The notes under the pieces: generated by a model | Database searches by the model: none | What the model was told of the DNA's origin: nothing | The model's input: the letters and a program-made list of their open reading frames with translations, nothing else | NCBI GenBank assembly: GCA_963691655.1 | Contig: OY829327.1 | Coordinates: 58,850,079 to 58,914,078 of the forward strand | Direction: 5' to 3' | DNA: 64,000 nucleotides | Source: Toxonevra muliebris | Lineage: Eukaryota > Arthropoda > Insecta > Diptera > Pallopteridae | Program-made: the position numbers and the translations under genes | Shown here: positions 45,103-56,764 of the stretch, piece after piece | Layout of the letters: each line of letters opens with the position of its first letter | Position numbering within the stretch: position 1 is the first letter of the stretch

Positions 45103-48100
45103 TTAATTTGTTGTTGGTTTCGATGTTGATTTCTTTGGCAACAACTTCATTAGCACATTCGTAGCTGATTTACTATCTAATGGGCACGAGGCGTAGACAT
45201 CTTCACACGATTTTCCATTCACTTCTTTGCCATGTTCTAGAGCCTCCTTTATGGCAGTGCCATCCAACAGGTAATCGACAAGCGAATTTCTAAAAATAAA
45301 ATTGTCATTCATTATTTCAGAATTATGATAAATACGAAGATGTATGGATGTATGTATGAATATTTGTACTTCTAGTATACTATGCACATAGACATACAAA
45401 CCAAAATCCAAAAACAAACGCTCTTAAAAAATTAAAAATAAAACTTGGCTAATGGAAGATCTTGATAATGATCTTCAAATACTTAATACGCAAAATATCG
45501 TAGAATATTAGCAAATATATATTTATGTATGTTAGCAATTTTATACTTAAACATTTTTAGTTATGTAGGTTAACCTCCCAAGGATCTGCAAGTGTTAGTC
45601 TGTGTATCTACTCATATTACTCATACTACATAAATTTTCTAGCCTTCTCCTTCATATGATTCACAAGGTGAAAAACTTTTCTTGGGCAATTTCAACTTTT
45701 CGAGATTTGCTATTTCCAGCCAAGAGGAGGGTCGAGAAATTTGTATAATTTACTTATCAGACATAGCATGGCATAGTCGGCAATTACGTTAATATGTCGA
45801 ATCCAGTGAGCGGAAGTTATAACACTAATTTATTACTAACTTTATAACTTTACAGGTTTGTCGACTAGCATCTATAATTTGCTAGTAATGAATAATCATT
45901 AATTAACGCCCACCAACATATTTTTGAGCATTCGTTGGTGAGAAAGGTAGGGTGGCTTCCAGAACGTCGAAAACCTTGCTAATTTGTATTCATAGAATGC
46001 ATAAAGTCAAAACTTTCGAAAGATTATTTTATTATACTAATTCAAAGTGCTTACATAAAACATGCAAAAAAATAAAAAAAACTCGCTTAGGTAGTAACTC
46101 TAAACTAAAGTGAAAAAGTGCCATAAGAAATGCATGGTATTAATCCTTTCGGTACCATGGTAACATCGGTCACAAGATTAATTTTTGCGACCTAAACTAT
46201 CCCTAAATTTATGGTTTTAGGAAAGAGAAAAAATTTATAAGTATTTTTTGATAACGGTACTATAGCGGATCAAAATGAAAAAATTGTGTTTTATTTTTTT
46301 TTATTTTAATTTTTGTCGAAATACACCAAATTTTTAATATGTTGTAAGAAAAACTATTTACTCAAACATGATTTCTCATTTTTTTAAATTTTTGTTTACT
46401 TTTTTGGAAATTCAAGTTTTGCTATGGGTCACCGGTGACTCTAAGATCTTTAATGGACACTTTTCAAAAACTTTTTTACAATGAAATAGTATTCGAAGAA
46501 TGCGAATTTGGACTCGGTTTCACTCTAGCTTATTGTTTCCTTACTAAGTTACATTGTCTATCTTTAAAATAAATCTAATAAAAAAATCTGCCACAGGGTT
46601 ACCGATGACCCAAAAGACCTTCAGAGGCGCAAAATGCCTGTTTTGATTAAAAATAGTAACAAGAAATTGGAGTCAGACAATACGGATCCAGATTCGGTTT
46701 TGCGCTATCTTCTCTGGCTTCCTTACGGTCCCGAAAGGGTTAAGCATAGTTTTTTTTATACAAAAAATTAGGTTTTCGAACCATAATATAGGGTTACCAG
46801 ACGTCTGGGTTTTCCAGGACATGGCCTAGATTTTAACAGTTTTGGGAAGTGCCTTAGTGCTTGTTTGAAATGTCCTGGTTTTTATGTATGAAATAAAATT
46901 CTCACAAGAAAATTAAGGGGCTACGAGAAATATTTCCATATCGTGATTTTTCGATCATTTTTCTCGAAGCAAAATGATAATCGAAATTTCAAAAGTATGA
47001 AAAAATGCATTTATCGTAGTCTTAAAAGTGTAAAACACTTTTTTCGACTCTTGAAGAGAGTGCCGTTATGTAGCTTACACATAGAAAATATGCGTTCTAA
47101 AACTATAAATGCGTTTTTCGCGAAATAAAGTTTTTCAAAACTGTGTACATAACTCTTACAATGTTCATCAGATTGTACTAATTTTAAAAAACCGCTACAT
47201 CACCTCATAGTTATCGATCTTTAATAAATCACTGAATTTTCTTGTGGTTGCAGTTGAATAAAAATTGTGGCAGCTACAATGTACACCGTTTGTACTCGAC
47301 AGCGATATTTTGCATGAAATTTATAAAAAAAAAATAGTTTTCAAAATGATTAATGCTTCTTTATACGTTCACAGTTGTGCAAAATACGCAATAGTTACGT
47401 GTGTGAAAGATATTATGCTAAACAAGTGAGGTGGAGATGTATGTAGGAAAATTATGACGCAATTATTAAGTTTTCCACGATTCTTTTCTTAATTTTCTAG
47501 TTCTATAAGTTTTACTTTTTATATACAAATGTATATACGAAGAAAGTTTCATGTGTTGATATTTCATGTTTATATTGTATTAATTGTTAGTGTTTAGTTT
47601 AAAAATAATACACAAAATAAACAAAACTTTGGCCGATAGTAGACGCTGATTCATTCGTTTAAGATGTACATACATACGTGCCAGCTAATTGATCGTTTAC
47701 TTACTCAGACAACATATGAATAAACTCATCCATTTGATCAGATGTTCCCGATTTCATATTATACTCTGTAGATCGGACATAACTGCAGACAGCACGTTGC
47801 ATGCAACTAGTCGAGTCGATGTTGTTTTGACCGAGTAGGTCGTCAATTTTATTCATCATGTTGGCAAGTGATGAAAGATCGTTTTCATTTTCACCTATTT
47901 AAGTGAGATTAAAGCGAAATCGTTGTGATACTAATTTAGGTAGAGTTGAAGGATAAAAAAATTAAATTTTGATTGCGTACTTCTACCGTATCCGGCGTAA
48001 CCGCCATGAAATGCATGCAAGATTTTTGGTATTATTATAATTGCACCGATTCCAACAAGTGTACCTAGAACAACACCTCCAAGATCCAACTTTATGGGAT

Positions 48101-49953
48101 TGTAAGCGGAGAGTCCTGTACCACCAGGATATCCCTGTGAGATGTGCAAACATTACATTACAATTTTAAAAGTTTTTATGAATATGATGAATATAATTTT
48201 TACATACATTTAGTGATCCGTAACCAGTGGTATAGCCGAGACGTTGCAAACGATCTTTTGTAGATGCAGTATCCTGTTCATACTGTTGTGTCTTATTATT
48301 TTCATTGTATTGTGCACGGCGCCATTCTGTATTATCGGAATAGACCCTGAGTGCGGAAAATAAATAATTGTCATCTGATTCGCAAAATAAATGCAGGGCA
48401 GGGTAATTAGTTGCGTTAGAAAAAAGCTGAATTAGTGTTTGCTCACCACCGAGTAAACCGGCGCACCAATTTCCATATACGAACAGTGAAGGACAAAAGT
48501 CTACATAGACCACAGAATTTTCAGTTACTCTTCACCTATGACAAGGCAACAAAAATTTTATACGCGAGATTTTCCAACAGTTTTGGAGGAAACGACAACA
48601 AACGATTCCATTATTTACTTACGTAATGTGAATTTCTTGGTTCTAACGCAAAAATTCGGTTTTTGCGTTATTTTGGAAAAAGTGTACCTCGTAGGCCATT
48701 CCAATGTTTTAAGACCCGTCATAATTTTTAACAAGAAACCTTTTTTCCAAAAACAGTATAATAGTTTTCTCAACGGTTTTTGTTTTATCGGCTATTTATC
48801 GAAAAAGGGCGTTTAAGCCCCCATTTTCAAGAGGAAAAGCAGGAGATGGAGGAAAAGTGTTTGAACAAAAATTGTTTATCTCTTTGTGCTTAACAACATT
48901 TTTCCAGACATCAAATTCGTATTTGTTATTTCTTAATAGCCCCTGAAGACCCCATTTTTCCGACTTCAGGTCAATATTGTTGGAGAATTAGATGTGATAG
49001 AGAAAAACTGAGTACGCAGTTGTGATCAGCGACCATAAATTGGAAAATCTCGCGCATAAGACAAAAGTTGAAATTTTGTTGTTCTGTGTTATTTATTCAT
49101 AAAAAAAATTAAAAATTTACTACAAATCGTAATAGCTTTTGAAGAAACAGCAAATTTAGTTGCCCCAACTCCACGAGGACTACATTCGGTCCAAGGAAGA
49201 CCCACTAAATATTGAAAGAAGCATATAATATTGTTGTTCATGCTAAATAGTAAGTCCTTAGATTTATTATTATTGTATGAAGAGTTTTGTTATATTAATT
49301 TTCTCTTATGCTTGTGATTTTACAGTTATGTTTTCGTTGAAGTAATTTTTATTTAGTTTTTTTTCGAATAAATAGTCCCTGTTCACAAAGCTACAAACCT
49401 ATTTTTTCTTTTAGATTCCATAGTTTTTTAAAAACAGCAAATTTGGTGCGGTGTATGTAGACTTATGTTCTTCACTGTATGTATAAATGGGGCAATTCAT
49501 GCCAACAAATCCTACAACATTCCCATTTTTGATTTGACTTCTTTGCTTAATTGCACAATTATTTTGAAATGTTTTCATGAGTTATGGATTTTCGAGAATT
49601 CAGATAGTTTGTAGTTTTTTGATAGCTTCAAATGCTTATAACTATTTGAAAAGTTCTTTTAAATAAAGTTTTTTTCAATTTCAATATGCAACTAAGAGCA
49701 GTTCTTGTTTTGAGCGAACAGAAAGATTCACCAGAAAATAATTAGAAAGCAAAAACAAAAAAACACATACACATAAAGTACATTTTAAAATTTGTATAAA
49801 AGTTGTATCCAAATAATTGTTTTTGTAGTGATAAATATTTTCTAATTGAACTCACTTTGGATTCCCTTCATATTTTGGAATAGCCAATGATTTCTCAATA
49901 ATGCTAAAACCAATTAATAGGAATACCATGAAAATGTAACTTTTTTCCATCAT
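45103..49953 (-). CDS. secreted or membrane protein with paired cysteines (DM4/12-like?)
   Basis: Five minus-strand exons join in frame to 253 residues: 49953..49856, 48346..48208, 48134..47987, 47894..47705, 45289..45103. The donors are GTGAGT, GTATGT, GTAGAA and GTAAGT. Residues 1-24 are a signal peptide (MMEKSYIFMVFLLIGFSII ending in SLA). Residues 95-118 (LDLGGVVLGTLVGIGAIIII) are a membrane-type Gly/Ile stretch. The C-terminal third has SCMQRAVC (Cys159, Cys165) and SCEDVYASCP (Cys220, Cys227). Cysteine pairs of this kind occur in the insect DM4/12 family, whose function is unknown; I rate that match as modest. The exon 3 donor could instead be GTACGC six bases later (47981), adding Arg-Ser. 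Intron 1 holds a MITE at 48545..49075, and the last intron holds a piggyBac-like MITE. Confidence 0.8.
46144..46739. mobile_element. piggyBac-like MITE, 596 bp
   Basis: TTAA stands on both sides (46140..46143 and 46740..46743). The left end reads TCCTTTCGGTACCATGGTAA and the right end is the complement of CCCTTTCGGGACCGTAAGG, so the termini are inverted copies. Inside are two diverged subrepeats, GGGTCACCGGTGACTC (about 46436) and GGGTTACCGATGACCC (about 46597). It is non-coding and lies in the last intron of gene 3. Confidence 0.75.
48545..49075. mobile_element. MITE family M1, copy B, in intron 1 of gene 3
   Basis: The ends are inverted copies: ACGCGAGATTTTCCAA near 48556 and TTGGAAAATCTCGCGCATAA near 49036. 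The interior (GGAGATGGAGGAAAAGTGTT, CCCTGAAGACCCCATTTTTC) also occurs at 12245..12540 and, inverted, at 56765..57100. Several short ORFs across it are incidental. Confidence 0.7.
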
Positions 49954-50110
49954 TTTGTATTTGCGCTGAACTTGAATGTCCTTTTAATCCTTTGTTTTCG
50001 TTTTCACGTAGTCACAATTAAATCACAATCCACAATTGATATAACTTTAAATAACATTCAACACTTTTCTCTGCTGTTTTAAGACTGGCAATAATTTCAA
50101 AACGCTTTAA

Positions 50111-50119
50111 CTATTTATA
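50111..50119 (-). promoter_or_regulatory. TATA box of gene 3
   Basis: The minus strand reads TATAAATAG here, 158 bases upstream of the ATG at 49953. A TCAGTC-like initiator is not perfect, but GCCAGTCTT lies about 30 bases downstream, at the expected start-site distance. Confidence 0.6.
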
Positions 50120-51103
50120 TAGGAGTGTAAGTATGCGTATGATTTTAATAATAATAATATGTGCAATTTGCACAAATTATGAATTGTGAACTGTTTGGAA
50201 CCGAGTAAAAGAAAATCGATTTACAAGACATTTTACATAGCGATACATACATTACTACACACATACATTATTACATTCACGTAAGTGTATATAAATTAAG
50301 TTTAATAATCTGCGCCAAACCTCGAGGAAGTTATTCTACCAAATCCAACTACATGTAGTTGCCTGCCTACCTTCATGAAATAGTAATTTAATATCTTACC
50401 CAATTATTTAAGAAAATTGTCACAGAAAACAGAGTTCATTCAATGCCGTTAAAAATATGAATACATATACATACATACATATGTATGTACAGATGTACTT
50501 GTATAAAAATTACCTAATATCCAGGATTTGAAATGGGCCCGCGTTTTCTTAAAGTAAGTAGTTAGAGTACTTATGCTCAAACAACTCATAATTTAACCAT
50601 ACTCATATATGAATGTTTTTGATGTTTTTCTTTTTGTAGTAGATTTGAAATGTGAAAATCATGCATGTGTGACGTCAAATTACAGACATTTTATTAGGAG
50701 AGAACGAAATTGCCTACAGTGCTGTCGACGCATGTCATATGGAAGTGTTTACGTTTGCGTTTGTATCTGTGTAGCTCTGGTTGACAATCAGTGAAGCCAC
50801 CCAAGTGAGTAATTTTGGTATTAAGTCACTGAATGTTGCGTTTGGAACTGCGCAAGACAATCTTTAAAATTCAATTCACTTTCATGAAATTGCAAGTGAC
50901 AAATTCACTTTCAAAACGAACACATCATTTTGAGGATTTCATTATGGCATGATTTTAATCAATTTGCGGCTTTACACTTAACAAAATAAAAAGAAAAAAC
51001 TTAAGTAGATTTTAATTTTAAGTGAAAAATATGTAGGTACATACATATGCCCAATACGTGCATAATTATTTATATAAAGTGCAATTCTGTAATTAAACCC
51101 TTT

Positions 51104-51232
51104 GACGACCTCAAAAGTCTAGTGGGTAGTGCACTAGACTTTCATCCGGAAGGTTCGGGTTCGATTTTCGTCTTCGTCTGGTGGTTAATTTTCATAACTT
51201 TCTTATATTCACTATCAATATATGTTATATAT
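51104..51232 (+). repeat. tRNA-derived SINE, copy 2 (5' part)
   Basis: GACGACC is followed by AAAGTCTAGTGGGTAGTGC (A box) and GGGTTCGATTTTCG (B box, about 51158). The sequence then continues as in copy 1 to the TTCACTATCAATATATG stretch, where homology stops. This is the 5' half of the SINE and complements the tail-only copy at 36949..37165. It lies in a segment bounded by AAACCCTTTGACG and TTTAAGGGTTTAAAC (about 51093..51565), a possible host MITE. Confidence 0.8.
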
Positions 51233-52176
51233 ATAACTGGCTACTGTAGTAACCTTTGGGGATTATCTAGAGAATTCGTTTTTTTAAAAACAATTATTTA
51301 GTGCTATCCCATACCGTTTGGCATAAATTTTTTTTGTTACATAAAAATTCGAAAATAAAAAAACCGTATTTTCTGTATGTGGTTCGAAATTTTTGCAAAA
51401 CGTGCTTTCAATAATATAAGACACCTGTCATTTTTCCATTCTTATTTGTACGTATTGATAAAGAAATCGTTTGTCAGTAAAATCAGATATTTGTTTTAAA
51501 TGGCGGCACAGGCAGCCACGGAAGTGGTTGGTCACTGCAGTGACCAGTGGGTATTTAAGGGTTTAAACACATTTTAAATTTCGCTAATGGTTTTCATAAT
51601 AGTTATATTAATCTACGAGCTTGGTGAATTGTTTAATCGAATTTTTCCCAGCATTATAAAATTTATTTTTAAGTCAACCCCAATTTTTATTTTGTGTTGA
51701 TCGGTAACGAAAAAATTTTTTTTGTCCTCCAGGCGGTCATGATTATGGAAAAAGAAGATTTGAAGTCTCTTAGTATTGTGTCTGGAAATTTATATTGCGG
51801 AATCGCTTTTTTACTTTTTGGTTTCAATTTCACTAACTCATTATTGCCCAGCTGGTAAGTTCACCAAATAAAAATAGTTAAATCAAGATAACAGCTGATT
51901 TGGATAGTACTTTAAAAGAATTTTCAAAATATATGTTCATATCACTATTAGCATCGACATCACTTCACTATTAATATCAGCCTGGTGGTAAGCTTACTAT
52001 TTTAAAACTCGAGAGCCACGCATTCCATTTTTATGAAAATTTAAATATATCTTAATTGGGACAAAAAATAACTACATTTCAATGAAATCCGTACACGATT
52101 TCGTATACCGGGCAATAATGTGTTAATCTCTTCTCTATATCTTCTTCTTCATATACATATATAACAATGAAAATAT

Positions 52177-52640
52177 GTGCGTAAGCCTCGAAATAACGCC
52201 GAAATCACAGCAGAGATTGATTGTGGTGTCGTCTTTTTGCTCCAAAAGAAAACTGTATCTGGTTATTCGACAATTCTGGTTATTCGACATCTGAAGCAAC
52301 GCGGCACCGAAACCCTCCTTCGATGCGTCCGTGTGAACTTCAGTAACAGCGTCTCTGTTGTAAATTTGTATTATTAGATACTGAGTAAGCGATTTTTTTT
52401 ATTAATTCTAAATGGTACGCCTTTCTTTAGCAATTTTGTCAGTGGGCGGGCTATCTGTGCGTAACCTTCTAAAAACTTGTGAAAGTAGCCCGACAACGCT
52501 AGAAATGATTGAACCCCTTTTATGTTTTTCGGCGCTGGGAATTTCTCAACTGCTTTTATCTTCTCCTTGCCTGGCCAAATTTTGTCATTTGCGATCGTGT
52601 GGCCTAAAAAATCAATTTTTGTTTTTAAGAAGACACATTT
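52177..52640 (-). pseudogene. Ty3/gypsy pol fragment (RT end and RNase H)
   Basis: On the minus strand, 52640..52390 reads KIDFLGHTIANDKIWPGKEK, then a Pro-Lys-Asn segment and SGYFHKFLEGYAQIARPLTK. This is the connection region that follows the reverse transcriptase in Ty3/gypsy elements. Downstream, about 52360..52190, TEVHTDASKEGFGAALLQ matches the start of the RNase H domain. Small gaps break the frame. It is an old, inactive copy. Confidence 0.8.
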
Positions 52641-52689
52641 TTTACACTTTATCTTTAAGGCACTTTAGATTTTCTAAAAATTAACTTTT

Positions 52690-53325
52690 TTATTCGATTT
52701 TCGTAATTACATATATATAAGTATATTCTCATATCGATCCGACAAATATTCTTGAAGTTACATGCATATTTGTAAATACAAACTCACTATGTGCAAAGAG
52801 CTTTTAAAACTTTGAATGCGTTATTCTCAAAACTGTGTTTTCAAAATCGGTTAGCAAAATTTTTATACAAGCTTAAGAAATATCTTTTTTTTAGTGATTG
52901 ATCGAAGGATTTAGAGTTCTGATAAATATTTATCATTTTATAACCAATTTAAGGCCAAAATTTGCACCAAAATTTGTAATTTGTGTTTGTAAAGCCGCCA
53001 TTTTGTTAAAAATGGATATTTTTATTATTCATTCGATCAATTACTAGATAATATTTTGCATTAACTAAATCTTTTTGTTTTTTTTTATTTTAGTTGATCC
53101 GATCCAAAGATATCGTGCTCAACGCAAGGCGCCTTTTTTGAGGACTTCCCGGAAATCATCTACAGAAAAAATTTGAAAAATCATTATTAAAAAAAAAAAA
53201 AAAATTATAAAAAGTTAAAAAATTCAACATTTTATATGTAAACTTTTATATGAATCCAATGAAAGGACATTTCAGGAAAACCATTGAAAACCCGTTTTTT
53301 CTGCCTTCTAAGTGTGTAACCCCTT
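52690..53325. repeat. insert splitting the gypsy pol relic
   Basis: This AT-rich non-coding stretch separates two parts of one gypsy reverse transcriptase. It contains AAAACTTTGAATGCGTTATT near 52809, related to repeats near 44235 and 47100, so it is probably a decayed MITE that inserted into the retroelement. I could not define its ends. Confidence 0.45.
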
Positions 53326-53329
53326 AAGT

Positions 53330-53560
53330 TATAACTCGCTGCTATTTGCTTCAGTTTCTCTAATCCTTCTTCCGCTGATGCACTGAACATCACGATGTCG
53401 TTCATGTACAGCCGTACATAATTCTTGCGTTTATAAAAGGTTGAAAAATGTAGTTAAAGTACCTGATAACGCAGCAGGAGAATTGCAGAATCCAAAAGGT
53501 GCTAGATTAACCTTAGATTCCGTGTTAGGGGCACTGACTGCCCGAAGCCAACTTTGACAA
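53330..53560 (-). pseudogene. Ty3/gypsy reverse transcriptase fragment
   Basis: The minus strand encodes LAPFGFCNSPAA, then, after a frame change, RLYMNDIVMFSASAEEGLEK. The first is the P-F-G-x-x-x-x-P block before the catalytic motif, and YMND stands where Y-x-D-D is expected, so one catalytic Asp has become Asn. It lies in line with the fragment at 52177..52640. The frameshift and the lost residue make it inactive. Confidence 0.75.
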
Positions 53561-53795
53561 CGAAGATAATATATATTTTTCCTTTTTTATAGACATATAT
53601 TTTTTAACGAATTTTTATTTCGGTTGTATGCTGTATCAAATGAAGATAGATATACGGGAATTTCACATGCTCTAGTAATGCGACTTGTTTATCGATATTT
53701 GAATATTGGTGCTAATACCTTGAAAAACCGCAAGGGTTTCTACTTAAGTTTTGCGATAGAACAATTAAAAACAAATATTTACCATTGAAAATGGC

Positions 53796-54652
53796 TTAAT
53801 TGTTTTTCAAAATATTCTCCATGAAGATCAATACACTTTTGCATTCATTTGAATCAATTTTCGAAGCACTTTTTCCACTCCAAAACATGTGTTTTAAACG
53901 CATCAACCGCTTCCTCAGGCGACGAAAAACGTTGACATCGCAATTTATTTTTGACGTGAGGGAATAAAAAGAAGTTAGTGGGTGCCAAATCAGGACTGTA
54001 CGGCGGATGACCCATCAATTCGATGTTTTGAGTGCTCACAAAGGCTCTCGTTTGAGCTGATGTGTTAGAGCTCGCATTGTCGTGGTGGAGAATGATTCAT
54101 CTTTGGCGGCTGGTTTTCCTTATTTCTCCGACCATTTCTGGCAAACAAATTGTGGTGTGCCATTCAGAATTGACTATTCTACGTTGCTCTAATGGCGCGG
54201 TGGGCACATGACCAGTTTTTCCGAAAAAACAGGCGACCATTTGCTTGGAAGTGCTTTGTGCGCGAACAACTTTTGTTGGATTTGGCTCACTTTGGAAGAC
54301 CCATACAGTCGATTGTTGTTTAGTTTTGGGCTCATAAGCATACATCCATGATTCGTCACTCAAGCATGCCCCAATCTCACGATAAGTTACATGCTGATCT
54401 TGCAATATCACTTCACGCACAGCATCGATGTTTTCTGGCACAACAATCGATTTTGGACGACCTTCACGAAATTCTTCCTGGAGCGAACTGCGACCACGAT
54501 TTAATTCCGGAAACCAGCGAAACACGGTGGCTCGGGATGATGCTTCATCATCAAAAGTAGAAGAGAGTTGATCGGCTGACTGTTGTTAAGTTAATCCACG
54601 TCGAAAATAAAAAAAAAATCATCGCACGAAAATGTTCACGATTTAAATCCAT
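53796..54652 (-). pseudogene. mariner transposase, third copy, different lineage
   Basis: The minus-strand ATG is at 54652 (MDLNREHFRAMIF), and frame breaks follow. FRWFPELNRGRSS, REGRPKSIV and VTYREI are readable, then an apparent internal deletion of about 60 codons leads to DESWMYAYEPKTKQQS. HHDNAS is followed by SPDLAPTNFFLF. The last catalytic Asp of the mariner DD34D triad, which precedes the aromatic pair, is Asn here. The C-terminus (CIDLHGEYFEKQ) ends at about 53796. It is clearly different in sequence from the mariner pair at 7034 and 29314. Its terminal repeats are not clear. Confidence 0.85.
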
Positions 54653-54793
54653 TTTTTAGCCGATATGAATTTTTCAAGTCACTGTAAACAACACATGCAC
54701 CTAGCACCCGTATGATTAATCGTTTTGAGCACGTTTGTCACGATTTAATTTCGCGCCGCGAATTAAATAATTATTTAATTTTAATTCTATTAG

Positions 54794-55112
54794 CGCCTGG
54801 TTATATTGGTGCTCGGTGTTCGACGAACACAAATCATTTTCTCCCGTACTCGGTCGAGGTGGTTACATTCAGATCGTTGCTGAGTTGCTTTTTATCGAAA
54901 TGCACTCCTCTGTTTAGTAATATTTTGTATGTAATAATACTATTTTGTAGAATAACTCATTGAGTTACTGAATGCTCGGTGAGCTCGGTGTACAATACAC
55001 CGAGCATATCGTGTTCGGTGTGAGAGTGAGTAAAGACTCTCTCTTTGTTTTCGGTGCAACAACAATTTCATGGTGTTCGCCGAGCATACTCGCAATATAA
55101 CCACAGCCTTAG
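54794..55112. mobile_element. 320-bp MITE with CTCGGTG repeats
   Basis: The left end reads GGTTATATTGGTGCTCGGTG and the right end is the complement of GGTTATATTGCGAGTATGCT, with CTCGGCGAACAC and CTCGGTGTTCGA blocks further in. ACCGAGCA and its complement recur several times in the interior. It is non-coding. Confidence 0.6.
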
Positions 55113-55134
55113 GAAGCGCAGCAGCGTGCTGCAC

Positions 55135-55205
55135 TTCCTAACCTTTTTCTTTCTTTTCTCTGTTTATCTTTTTTTTTCTGTCATTCTTCCTCTTCCTTTT
55201 GGCCG
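55135..55205. repeat. pyrimidine-rich tract
   Basis: About 60 bases are almost all C and T (CTTTTTCTTTCTTTTCTCTG and following). A purine tract on the other strand could be the priming tract of a minus-strand retroelement, but no adjacent long terminal repeat is proven. Confidence 0.35.
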
Positions 55206-55772
55206 ATATCCACATTCAGAATAGTAAAAGAGTACCATTTAGTACTAGATTATACTACTGGGGATGGGGATATGGAGACTTCTGTAAGAGAGCGCAGAGG
55301 TGTATTTGTTGTAAATTTGCGGAAAAACGGGAAAACTTTGGTTCTCTCGTGTGGTTGATTTTCTAGTGAGAATTCAACGGTATGACTCTGCTATGCACTA
55401 ATACAGGTGCATTGCCGCCAATTCTCATACAATTGGTTGGGTCGGGGACTTTGTCCAGGGTGTAGTCATGTACACCGACACATATATGTGTATGATGATT
55501 TCCCGTTTAGATACCAGTTTCTTGAAGAAACTGCATTGTGTCCTGCTGACATAGCGGACGAAAAGATAATGTATGTGGCTGAAAATAAGTGGTACATATT
55601 TTTGCACCGTACTTATATTCAGTTCTGTGCGAGCTAGCGAGCGGAGAGCAGAATTTTTCTTGAGCGAATTGTTTGTGCAATTATTTTAAATTACGAGCGA
55701 ATTTAGTGCGATTTATTTTAAATTATATATTTTTTTTTAATCTTGTGCGTTGCGAAATTTAATATTTGTGTA

Positions 55773-56309
55773 CTTTGGCATCAAGTCGGGTGAACCAAAG
55801 TATTTTAAGTTAATAATATTGTGATTGGTTCCACCAAGTCGTGGTGGACCAATAGTGTTAAATTTATTACTTTCATTAAATATTGAACGCGGATCATCAG
55901 GTCGTGGTGTATCAGGAATTCGATAATTAAAATAAATTTATTGTGTGTGTATGTCGCTAACTTGTAGCGACACTGGTAAAGTAATTTTAGCCGGGTTACT
56001 TGGTGTTTTAACTTTCGGGAGTTTATTTTTCGGGTCGCCATCCTTGTGCGCGAATACAGAAGTGTTCATATAACCCATTAACCCAGGGAGTACCATCTTA
56101 TTTTTAGTGGTCACTTTTTTGCAGTTGGTGCTAACTGCCAGTGACTATTGTGTTTGTGGAGTAGGCTTCTCCTACTATTAACTTCATTTTCTTTATTTTT
56201 AACTAAAATTGTGAAAGTACGTTTGTATGCTCGTGAGCCCAGCAGGTTGTGCGGGTGAAATTTAATTTTACATTTTGTAAAATTGTGTGGTAGCTCAGTA
56301 TTGAGCTAC
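55773..56309. other. cluster of small perfect hairpins
   Basis: At least six compact stem-loops lie in a row. H1 55773..55800 (CTTTGG/CCAAAG). H2 55824..55853 (ATTGGT and CCACC paired with GGTGG and ACCAAT). H3 about 55891..55913. H4 55952..55972 (TGTCGCTA/TAGCGACA). H5 56110..56145 (GTCAC enclosing GCAGTT/AACTGC). H6 56160..56176 (AGTAGG/CCTACT). H7 56290..56309 (GTAGCTCA/TGAGCTAC). H1 to H3 share a loop reading [AG]AGTCG or GGTCG. No ORF explains them. The stretch could be a retroelement leader or a structured RNA. Confidence 0.55.
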
Positions 56310-56361
56310 AGAAATCGAGCGTTTCAAAAAAAAAAAAAAATATTTTTTTTTATTTTATTTT

Positions 56362-56412
56362 GAACCTGCGACCACTTCTCCACTGAGATAGATGGCAACG
56401 TAGAGGTTCCGT
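56362..56412 (-). repeat. tRNA-like relic (shortened A-B box unit)
   Basis: The minus strand reads TATCTCAGTGG (A-box-like), then, after only about 14 bases, GCAGGTTCAAAAT (B-box-like), and ends in a long T/A tract. The boxes are too close for a working tRNA. It may be a decayed SINE head. Confidence 0.3.
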
Positions 56413-56764
56413 CTTTCTCTTTTAATTTAATTTGAACGCGAAAGTTACGGTGACACGTTTACCATTAAAAACGTCAAAATTTACGATGCTGATGTCAGAT
56501 TTAACATATCTACATCGATGTTGCCATATCTCAAAACTTAAGTAGCAACCCGTATCACGATGGATAATTTTATTTTTACCAGTAATGCACTGGTAAAGGA
56601 TTTGCAATACAACTTAAATTGGTACAATCAAATCTAATAAACGCGAAGTGCCAAATTTTTTACCTCACTTGTTGAAGGAAAAAAAAGAGGTCCGTGTGCT
56701 TCAGTGTTCTGTTTTTCCGGTGTTTGTGAGCTTTTCAGCTACACAACTGAACAAGTTTTCAATT

